Below are positions 23,260 to 29,866 of a stretch of DNA of 29,866 nt, piece by piece. Numbering within the stretch: the first letter of the stretch is position 1; each line of letters starts with the position of its first letter. The notes under the pieces are model-generated. The model saw only the letters and a list, made by a program, of their open reading frames with translations, was not told the origin of the DNA and made no database searches. A program made the translations under genes and the position numbers. This DNA is from Lingula anatina (lineage: Eukaryota; Brachiopoda; Lingulata; Lingulida; Lingulidae): contig NW_019775460.1 in the NCBI RefSeq assembly GCF_001039355.2, positions 40,511 to 70,376 on the forward strand. Direction: 5' to 3'.

Positions 23260-23589
23260 TTTAGAGGAAAACTCCATGGGATTTACCCGCCAAAATGGAT
23301 TTTCCTGGGAAAACGAGCAATTTTCTCATACTCACGAATCGTTTATCTATCCTTCTCTGCACTTTGATTAAATTTATAAAGGTTGATTTAGTTTAAAATG
23401 ACTGGCCAGTCATAATAACTAGCGACCATCTTCCTTAGCTGCGATGGAAGTATCTACATCAGGCACGCTCCAGAAAATATACTTTAAGGGGATTAATAAT
23501 TTTTAAGGTGTATGTTAGGTCTTACTAGAAACTGTGAATGGAAAAAATAAGGTTCTGGGGGTTTTCAAACCAATGGAGAATTCTTTGAA
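23260..23589. mobile_element. MITE family C, second duplicated copy
   Basis: The counterpart of 20823-21152 in the second half of the 2.4-kb duplication, with only a few substitutions between the two. Confidence 0.75.
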
Positions 23590-24206
23590 GTGGAGTGTTC
23601 TAAATGATCAATAGTTGAAAACATGTCTTCACACTCGGCCTTCAGTTTTTCCTCTACATAATACCAAGTTACGGCGCAGTGGACATGATGTTAGTTAAAC
23701 AACAGGGGAAAAAACTCAATCAATTTAGAATTTACTTTTGTTCCAGGAGCACATCTAAAACCTATTCCTCCGGTCACGAGAGGTGTCCTAGTAGATCTTT
23801 AGTAGAGAAGAGGTTAAATGCAGTGTGCTACCTATTTACTACGGTTTGGTCTGGATTATTCGCATGGATGTCGAAACAATTTAAGATAGGTTTATAAAAA
23901 CGAATGAGAAATCCAAGGCCTTTGTGTCTCTATTACCGCCATGTAACATTGCCCAAGGGTTAGTTTATCCCATCCTGACAAGCATCCTTCAAAGTAAACG
24001 GATGAAACTTAATGCATTCCTGCCTTAACTTAATAAATCCCAAACGCGAAGTAGAATAATCGTTGTTGATCCAAGATGCCCAAGTACGTTAGGCTGCGCT
24101 TTTCAGAAATTTGAGGAGAAATGTGGTATAGAAATCAAATAAAATGTCAGAAAGTGATTTATGCGGAAGTTAAGAATGTTAAAATGCCTTCTTGTATTTG
24201 TTAATA

Positions 24207-24772
24207 CAGGGTAACTAAAAAAATTCGGAACCCATAAAAAATCATTAAATCCTACAAAGTTCCATGAAATTTCACGAAATTTGCTCGAAATGCCTTCTGC
24301 AGCTCACTCAACGCTACAATTGTTGCTGCTCAGTCTGTTCTGACATCGCTAGGTGGCAGTACTGAGGAAGTTTTGGACATCACTGGGATGACGCAGAGGC
24401 ATAGATCAAGATGGACAGTGGTTCCAGCAAGACAGGGCCACCCCTACACATCAAATAGCTCCCTAGCCCGGCTGACAGAGCGATTTCAGGAACGACTGGT
24501 CAACAGAAAGTGTGACCTTGAGTGGGCACTGCATAAACCAGACTTGAACCCCCTAGAGTTTTATCTTTGGGGATATCTCAAAGATAATGAGTACCAGAAC
24601 AATTAACCCTCAAGCAATTGCAATTGGCGAACTGTAGGAAGAATCACAGAGAAAAATCAGGGAAATCCCAAGAGAGGAATGTGTTCGAGTAATTGACATT
24701 TTTCGCGACGTTTGCAAATGTGCATCCAATGCCACAGAGGCCATTTGGAGTAAATTTTTAAAAAAGAACATA
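24207..24772 (+). mobile_element. Second copy of the Tc1/mariner-type element, right end deleted
   Basis: It begins with the same CAGGGTAACTAAAA end after TA (24205-24206). The right inverted repeat is missing: near 24772 the sequence jumps to the equivalent of about 22626 in the first copy. It keeps GAGGCCATTTGGAGTAA, where the first copy has lost 11 bases between GAG repeats. Each copy therefore preserves parts lost by the other. Confidence 0.8.
24337..24770 (+). pseudogene. Tc1/mariner-like transposase fragment, better-preserved copy
   Basis: Same fragment as at 21900, but here the diagnostic stretch after PDLNP is intact: PDLNPLEFYLWGYLKDNEYQ. The LWGYLKD motif is typical of the C-terminal DDE domain in many animal mariner-like transposases. 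The frame stops at about 24606; the downstream tail resumes as IREIPREECVRVIDIF and ATEAIWSKF after an in-frame stop. The N-terminal DNA-binding half and the first two catalytic acids are missing. No function is expected. Confidence 0.82.
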
Positions 24773-25310
24773 ACATGGAAACAAGGATGGCAAATTATAA
24801 ATATATAATAAAAGAACCTCGCCGCTGTATGCACAACACTTGATGCGCTGAGCGGATGGTCGATGCTGTAGAGGTGATTCCATTGTGACAAATTCTCAAC
24901 AACAGCATCCCCGAGAGAAAAGAAAGAGTTGTACCGCGTTTTTGCCAACAATCTTAATATCTCATCAGTTATATTTCTTCCTACTGTTCACCCAAGCCGC
25001 CAGGAAATGGAGGCAGAAGTTAAACAGGCTGGAGGTGGACCTGACTTAACAGTGAATTACATTGATAAGAGAAAATGTTATTAGATGTTCCCAGAAACAA
25101 TATCGTATTTTTAATAAATTTTTTTAACAAAAAAGCGGTAAAATGAAAGCTACACGAAAGCCACGTGACAGCCAACTTACACCACAGACTGTCTGCATAT
25201 TCCTTCCATCAGAATGAAGCACGTGGCGCAAGCAAGGGACCCTGTTAAACCTGACTTTGTGAAATGTGAATTAACGAATTGGTTATTTATTTTTTTATTT
25301 TTTTTTTTTT

Positions 25311-25810
25311 GTGTGTGTGTGACACAAATGTGTCTGTACATATAGCCGTCGCCTGTGTTTGTGTGTGTGTGACACAAATGTGTCTGTACATATAGCCGTC
25401 GCCTGTGTTTGTGTGTGTGTGACACAAATGTGTCTGTACATATAGCCGTCGCCTGTGTTTGTGTGTGTGTGACACAAATGTGTCTGTACATATAGCCGTC
25501 GCCTGTGTTTGTGTGTGTGTGACACAAATGTGTCTGTACATATAGCCGTCGCCTGTGTTTGTGTGTGTGTGACACAAATGTGTCTGTACATATAGCCGTC
25601 GCCTGTGTTTGTGTGTGTGTGACACAAATGTGTCTGTACATATAGCCGTCGCCTGTGTTTGTGTGTGTGTGACACAAATGTGTCTGTACATATAGCCGTC
25701 GCCTGTGTTTGTGTGTGTGTGACACAAATGTGTCTGTACATATAGCCGTCGCCTGTGTTTGTGTGTGTGTGACACAAATGTGTCTGTACATATAGCTGTC
25801 GCCTGTGTTT
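25311..25810. repeat. 50-bp minisatellite, exactly 10 copies
   Basis: The unit GTGTGTGTGTGACACAAATG, TGTCTGTACATATAGCCGTC, GCCTGTGTTT is repeated ten times without a single indel. Nine copies are identical; the tenth has C to T at 25797. A poly-T run (25286-25310) precedes it. The unit contains the inverted repeat GACACA-AA-TGTGTC. It has no stop in any of the three minus-strand frames, and 50 is not a multiple of three. All three minus frames are therefore open across the array at once, and the long His/Thr-rich frames there are artefacts. Confidence 0.97.
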
Positions 25811-25866
25811 GGCGTGGTTGTCATCGTCGCCGTCGCCGTGCACTTTCACCGATAACACGATAAGTG

Positions 25867-26130
25867 GAAAACCATTTTACTTTTTGGATTGAAACTTACA
25901 GAACTGATGAATATTCATAATACGCAGGTCAAGTTTTAAAATCAGCCTGATCGTACCATTTCCCAATTGTATGCTTTTTTCGCTTTTTAGGATATTTTAT
26001 CCGCTGTTTTACAAATGAAATGAAAAGAAAACCATGTCATAATTTGCTTTGAAACTTGCAGGACTGATTCAAATCTCTGATTTAAAGATCAAGTTCGAAA
26101 ATTAGCTTGATTACTTTTTTTTGTTGAAGT
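25867..26130. repeat. Diverged tandem pair with 160-bp spacing
   Basis: The segment starting GAAAACCATTTTAC...GAAACTTACAGAACTGAT at 25867 reappears 160 bases later at 26027 as GAAAACCATGTCAT...GAAACTTGCAGGACTGAT, followed by matching GGTCAAGTT.../GATCAAGTT... blocks. The second unit fades out after about 26130. Confidence 0.75.
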
Positions 26131-27523
26131 TATGGTGAGTTTTCCTCATTTTCAATTCTTAGGCATGTAAACAGTCTCAGTATTGAATTTATTATATTTG
26201 TAAAAGTGTTCTTTGACATTTTCTGCATCTCAACAATTCTGTTAGTTGATTGTATAAAAGTATGGTAAATCTGTCATCGTGTATTGTGTAATAAAGAGTC
26301 AAATCAGTGTAGTTTGTCAGATTCAATATCTCATTATTTTCGGAATCTCAGAATGGAGCAAATTGGGCATTTAAATTGTTCTATTGATATTTTACCATCT
26401 TAAAAAGATATTAATTGATTATTTAAAATGAAAATAAATTGCTTATTATATATTATTTAATATGTGTTGAAAATGAAAATCACATATGTCAGTGCTTGTG
26501 TACATATTTACATTTTAACGTGTGACCGAGTTTTCATGGGCCTGAAGACCATTGCTGATCGCGTTTTTAAAATATCTATGTTACCTGCAGTGCATAATTT
26601 AAAACTAGTGATGATTATAAGCTGTTAAGCATTAAGTAACGCTGCATCAAAATTGATAAAAATAATTTGTGCACTACCACTACAAATGCTCTAAAAGGCA
26701 AATTGCGTTACTTACTATTTAGTAATTTCCAAGAATGATTGACATGCAGCTCAAATTGGCAAACCAACTTGACTGGATTATTTTTCTTTCTTGTTGTCTG
26801 TACATTTGACAGCTTTGCTGTCTTTTGGGTCACTGAAATGTATTATCACACACAAATATTGTGCACTCATAAATGGACACTCCTGCCTCGTACTCATGAC
26901 GTCAGTTCAGGAACTATTTGTCATATGGAAGAGGTGACAACCATGTGACTGGTAATGGCGCATTGCCATCGCCTGAGATCGTATCAGCCACGGCTTGTAC
27001 GGTTGGGTAGCACTTAGGCAGGAGAATTGATTCTCAACACTCTGTGGTGTCTGCTGTGTTATAGTTTCTCAGTGCACAAATATCGTGCTATGCTGCACGT
27101 ACGGCTGGTCCATATACCGCCTGGATTGACACATGAACAATAATTGCACGCCAATGCAGAAAAATTCTCACGCTTTTTTTTTTTTTTTTTTGCACTAATG
27201 CAATAACATAATAGCTTTATTAGGCCAGTCTCAATCTCAATCAATACGGGATCTGTGCCGAACCCTAAGTACCGTTTTTTTCCCTGTATTGAAAGGCTTG
27301 ACTTTTTACAAACTTTAAATTCTCGAGTTCATCAAAATATAAAATAATTCTTACCAGTGTAATTTGTTTTGCTGTAAACCTTCAAACCCTCTCCCAAAAT
27401 GGGAACATTTCATTCGAAAAAAATCGTCTCACTCTGTCATATAAACCCTAGTTACAGAAATTATCATGCTGACCAATGACGGGGTAGAGATCTCAGGAGT
27501 AGGAGAAAAATAGATCTGACCAC
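26131..27523. other. AT-rich stretch without a supportable gene
   Basis: Contains a T15 run near 27174-27191. Frames such as 26739-26948 lack an ATG start and splice signals. Nothing else is recognised. Confidence 0.5.
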
Positions 27524-27695
27524 CTGTTTATAATGAGATCATACTTATTAACTGTTTATAATGAGATTTTGCTTACTGTTCATAATTAGGTCTGAATATC
27601 TGTTTATGATGAGATGTAGCTAACTGTTTATGATGAGACCTGACTTACAGTTTATCACGAGATATGACTAACATTTAATAAGGAAATCTGATTAA
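27524..27695. repeat. 24-bp minisatellite, 7 degenerate copies
   Basis: One 28-base unit followed by six 24-base units, variants of CTGTTTATAATGAGATTTTG plus CTTA. Divergence increases to the right. Non-coding. Confidence 0.85.
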
Positions 27696-27821
27696 CATTA
27701 TATCAATGACATTTGTGTGTATTGTCATCGAGGGCCCTAACGTTGAATTATTAACACGGCAACGCCATTCACCGTGTCATAAAATAGAAACCCATCTGTG
27801 AATTCTAATTCTTAAGTCTTA

Positions 27822-27827
27822 TTTATT
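27822..27827 (-). terminator. Polyadenylation signal AATAAA (minus strand)
   Basis: AATAAA on the minus strand lies about 126 bases downstream of the stop codon of the cysteine-rich frame at 27953-28243, a suitable distance for its 3' end. In AT-rich DNA the hexamer is also common by chance. Confidence 0.35.
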
Positions 27828-27952
27828 TTCTTTAATAATCTTCAATTATCTTGAAAACGTATGATTTGTAAATAAGAGCATATATCAAATATAAAAGAAA
27901 AAGGTTAATTTCGAGCATTTACATTATATTCCACTAAAACAATATATTAAGA

Positions 27953-28243
27953 TCAACTACATTTTAACAAACACGGGTCGATTTCCCGGGTGATCGTAGA
28001 ATGCGCGTCTTGGTAGTAAGTATAGATACAGGCAATATCATGAAACTTGCACTTCCATTTTTGACAACAGTGTCTGCGTACAGAACAGGAATTTAGTGTC
28101 TTTCTTTTCAAGCTCCCGGTTTCCAAGCTGATCTCAATGCAATAAACAAAGCCTGCTGGCACATTAGTCGTCTCAACTATCGCATTTAACATAATACCAA
28201 TACGTGATGACACATTAGCCGTCTCAACTATCGCATTTAACAT
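27953..28243 (-). CDS. Candidate terminal exon of a cysteine-rich (probably secreted) protein
   Basis: The minus-strand frame has an ATG at 28243, 96 codons and a TGA stop at 27953-27955. The first 34 residues are a 17-residue tandem duplication, MLNAIVETANVSSRIGI then MLNAIVETTNVPAGFVY. The rest has eight cysteines: C35, C53, C59, C60, C65, C72, C91 and C95 (C-x17-C-x5-CC-x4-C-x6-C-x18-C-x3-C). An even number of cysteines with a CC pair is typical of disulfide-rich extracellular domains; I do not recognise the family. Upstream of the ATG the frame soon meets a stop, so the exon would start inside the frame. Possible acceptors are GCGATAG|TTGAG or GTGCCAGCAG|GC; the second drops the repeat. 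The phase of both fits the second donor of the candidate exon at 28764-28884. Downstream lies AATAAA. No homology support. Confidence 0.4.
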   Translation of the reverse strand: MLNAIVETANVSSRIGIMLNAIVETTNVPAGFVYCIEISLETGSLKRKTLNSCSVRRHCCQKWKCKFHDIACIYTYYQDAHSTITREIDPCLLKCS

Positions 28244-28250
28244 GAAACGT
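28160..28250. repeat. 51-bp tandem duplication
   Basis: CACATTAGTCGTCTCAACTA at 28160 recurs at 28211 as CACATTAGCCGTCTCAACTA, each followed by TCGCATTTAACAT. The spacing is 51 bases, so the duplication keeps the minus-strand frame through the start of the cysteine-rich candidate. Confidence 0.9.
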
Positions 28251-28445
28251 TAACTTGTGACCAGATCAAAAAAATCTTAACAAACTCCATGAATAGAAGC
28301 AGAATGTTATTTTTGACAAATATTTTTTTTTACATATTTGGCAGCAATCATCTGGAAAATATAACAATGGTAATTTGCCATGATTTAGCTACAATATGTA
28401 TGTGCGTGCGGAGTGTATACATTGCTTCAAATAAAGGAATGTGGA

Positions 28446-28737
28446 TTAAAGGGATAGTAACTCTTCGTGTTGGCCAAAGAATGAATTTTCCTGGAGTAAA
28501 CAACAATTTTCTCATAATTACTAATTTTTACATTCAAAGTTAGTCCCTGTTTTTTTTTTTTTTCCTAAAGAGTTTTGTTTTTAGCCATCAATGGATGTCA
28601 CTTGGTCTACAGACAAGCTCAGATATCAGAATAATAGCTATAACTGCCCTTTTTGTGGTACAATAGAATATATTATTTTTCACAATGTTTTTATTGTGAA
28701 ATATAGATCTCATACGGAGAGTTATTATCCCCTTTAA
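28446..28737. mobile_element. MITE with TTAA ends, relative of family C, 292 bp
   Basis: The left end TTAAAGGGATAGTAACTCTT and right end AGAGTTATTATCCCCTTTAA are inverted repeats bounded by TTAA. Inside, AATGAATTTTCCTGGAGTAA and CAATTTTCTCATAATTACTA match the conserved core of the family C elements (13951, 20855, 23292), although the outer ends differ. A perfect hairpin, TTTCACAAT/ATTGTGAAA, sits near 28678-28700. It would lie in the intron between the two minus-strand candidate exons. Confidence 0.75.
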
Positions 28738-28763
28738 TATAGCATGCATAATGTAAAACATAC

Positions 28764-28884
28764 CAGAATTATCACTGTCCTCAACGTACCTCGTTCTTTG
28801 GAGTTCAAACCCCTTGATTATGAAGACCAAAGCAGTAAAGTTATCACCAACGGAGAAGACTTGGTTCACCACTCCCGACCACTC
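28764..28884 (-). CDS. Candidate internal coding exon, unrecognised
   Basis: On the minus strand the frame is open from just after a TGA (28903-28905) and reads EWSGVVNQVFSVGDNFTALV and then FIIKGFELQRTRYVEDSDNS. The composition looks like a folded beta-rich protein rather than random AT-rich DNA. Two donors are available: ACGAG|GTACGT at 28790 and TTCTG|GTATGT at 28764. The acceptor is weaker (CTAATCTGTTTACCGAG, ending 28885). The VGD-x-x-TALV stretch faintly recalls beta strands of zona-pellucida-type modules, but nothing diagnostic is present. With the second donor the exon ends in phase 1 and would join in frame to the cysteine-rich candidate at 27953-28243. The plus-strand frame over the same bases is taken as its shadow. 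Confidence 0.35.
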
Positions 28885-29094
28885 CTCGGTAAACAGATTA
28901 GGTCAACATCCCCGGTAATTTCATTTATGGCAAATGTTTTTCCGTGACAAAGATGTCTCTAACGCCAACAGTGACATTGAGTCGGGGATAAGTGAATTGT
29001 TTCATTTTTCTGTCTCAACTTGAAGGCTATGATTTGTGCGAGCTACTTGATTGTGCATTTCCATTTTTATTCACAATTCCCTGGAGTTCGACAG

Positions 29095-29236
29095 AAGAGG
29101 AGAGCGTATCCGGATTCAGAGTGGCACTCAGGATATGGATCAATCTAATGAGAAACGGTCTTTTGTACCAGTGGCATATTGGGAACCTTTTTTTTATCAA
29201 GGTCAAGGTGTCTACAGCAGTATGAGGGGCTACTAG
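29095..29236 (+). CDS. Weak candidate terminal exon, unrecognised
   Basis: A pyrimidine-rich stretch, CATTTCCATTTTTATTCACA, and then TTCGACAG precede a plus-strand frame reading GERIRIQSGTQDMDQSNEKR, then SFVPVAYWEPFFYQGQGVYS and SMRGY, with a TAG stop at 29234-29236. The aromatic and glutamine-rich composition is unusual. The opposite strand is also open across most of the same bases, so coding status and strand are uncertain. It lies only 70 bases before the candidate promoter. Confidence 0.13.
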
Positions 29237-29305
29237 GACGCAGGGAGAGGCTTACTTTCTGCTTATAGTAACCAAGGAGTTATAACAGAAGGAGATTACA
29301 CGCGT

Positions 29306-29338
29306 GGGGGCGGAGCCCGTATTACGGTCTCTCATTGG
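29306..29338. promoter_or_regulatory. Candidate core promoter: GC box and inverted CCAAT box
   Basis: GGGGGCGGAGCC (29306-29317, Sp/KLF-type GC box) is followed 16 bases later by ATTGG within CTCATTGGTCGG (29334-29338, inverted CCAAT box as bound by NF-Y). This close pairing is typical of TATA-less, often bidirectional promoters. The first coding exon at 29488 lies about 150 bases downstream. Minus-strand candidate exons begin about 420 bases on the other side. Confidence 0.5.
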
Positions 29339-29487
29339 TCGGAATGAATAGAACCCAGAGAACAATGGATGCCCATCTCTGTTACGCTTAATTGCTATCT
29401 CGTTTAAGTCTCGTTTGTTAGTATCTGTGCCTTCGTCTGTTGATTTTTGAGGACAGAAACAGAAACGGAGTCCCAAGTTTCTAAAAA

Positions 29488-29544
29488 ATGAGAGAAATAC
29501 AGAATTTATATGATATTACGTTGGACAAGGTTTTCAAAAAACAG
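29488..29544 (+). CDS. Candidate first coding exon, unrecognised gene
   Basis: ATG at 29488 in the context AAAAAATGA (A at -3) opens 19 codons, MREIQNLYDITLDKVFKKQ. The frame ends at CAG|GTAAGT, a perfect match to the splice-donor consensus, in phase 0. There is no signal peptide; the peptide is charged and amphipathic, so a cytosolic or nuclear protein is likely. A GC box and inverted CCAAT box lie about 150-180 bases upstream, at a good distance for a transcription start near 29370-29400. The rest of the gene lies beyond the window or in exons I could not identify before 29866. I do not recognise the protein. Confidence 0.5.
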
Positions 29545-29836
29545 GTAAGTGCTTTTAAATGCATAACTACACGAAATATGAAGATAAATTGCAACTTTTA
29601 TGTCGTAGGGTCTCACTGTGTAAGTGTCCAGCTACACGTTGATCTCGCGAGGTGGTGTGTGGAGAATAAATATTGCACGAAAAATATTTCCCACTCATAA
29701 CAAGTGCCTATAAATATAGTATCAGATGAAGAAAGTTTGGTCTTTATACAGTTGCAATTGTTAAGTAATTTGTGGCAATAGCAAAGAATAAAACTTAGGT
29801 GCACTTTCAGTAGCCGAATAACAAGCAGATGCTTAA

Positions 29837-29848
29837 GCCGCCATCTTG
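29837..29848 (-). promoter_or_regulatory. YY1-type motif (CAAGATGGCGGC on the minus strand)
   Basis: GCCGCCATCTTG on the plus strand is the full-length consensus for YY1 binding (AAGATGGCGGC on the other strand), a motif that clusters just downstream of animal transcription starts. Here the ATG inside it reads only three codons before a stop, so it is not a start codon. It could belong to an intronic enhancer of the 29488 gene or to another promoter just beyond the window. Confidence 0.4.
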
Positions 29849-29866
29849 TTAATATTTCGAAAAAAA

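Larger units (their letters stand above)
20689..25290. repeat. About 2.4-kb direct duplication joined at a single N (probable unmerged haplotypes)
   Basis: 20689-23127 and 23129 to about 25290 are homologous along their whole length. The second begins exactly after the N at 23128. The first ends at it, just where the sequence enters the T-rich run preceding the 50-bp minisatellite. Differences are scattered substitutions and small indels (for example a TGA present at about 20791 and absent from the other copy), plus one large indel of about 300 bp (22324-22625 missing from the second copy). The geometry fits two overlapping contigs from different haplotypes. A real tandem duplication is the alternative. 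Confidence 0.85.

Noticed and set aside
24610-24951. 113-codon minus frame
   Set aside because: Antisense to the transposase tail and adjacent duplicated DNA; it is not matched by an equally open frame in the other copy.
25311-25810. Regular repeats considered as a CRISPR array
   Set aside because: Units are contiguous 50-mers with no variable spacers, in eukaryotic DNA. It is a minisatellite.
1-29866. Search for tRNA genes by B-box-like GGTTCGAATCC patterns
   Set aside because: No match with a plausible cloverleaf was seen on either strand.

Overview
The window looks like nuclear DNA of a metazoan, most likely a marine invertebrate. It is AT-rich and intron- or intergenic-like. It is full of dinucleotide to tetranucleotide microsatellites, several minisatellites, short inverted-repeat transposons (MITEs) and a decayed Tc1/mariner-type element. 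No long open frame is convincing as a gene and no bacterial-style gene organisation is present. I could not recognise a complete gene family, so the phylum is not fixed by anything I can see.

Layout. 1-2.5 kb: nothing recognisable. 2.5-3.7 kb: two inverted-repeat elements. 4.1-5.5 kb: a weak candidate terminal exon, then a candidate promoter (TATA-like box) and the best-looking secreted-protein first exon (5381-5521), followed at once by MITEs in its presumed intron. 6.2-6.6 kb and 9.1-9.4 kb: minisatellites with units of about 88 and 94 bp. 11.9-12.5 kb: a 63-bp minisatellite that happens to read open. 13.9-16.6 kb: two more MITEs and a 69-bp repeat. 17.9 kb: a possible minus-strand internal exon. 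18.4-19.2 kb and 20.7-25.3 kb: two direct duplications, each interrupted by a single N exactly at the join. These are best read as overlapping contig ends that were never merged, the second pair representing two haplotypes. 25.3-25.8 kb: ten nearly perfect copies of a 50-bp unit, followed by two 160-bp repeats.

The last 2 kb is the most gene-like part. A minus-strand cysteine-rich terminal frame (27953-28243, eight cysteines, polyadenylation signal downstream) and a minus-strand exon-like frame near 28.8 kb lie on one side. A GC box plus inverted CCAAT box lies near 29.32 kb. On the other side is a short plus-strand first coding exon ending in a perfect CAG|GTAAGT donor (29488-29544). This suggests a divergent gene pair sharing one promoter region.

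All exon calls are made by eye from open frame, splice consensus and composition; none is supported by homology. The two duplicated blocks mean the real locus is probably about 2.9 kb shorter than the window.
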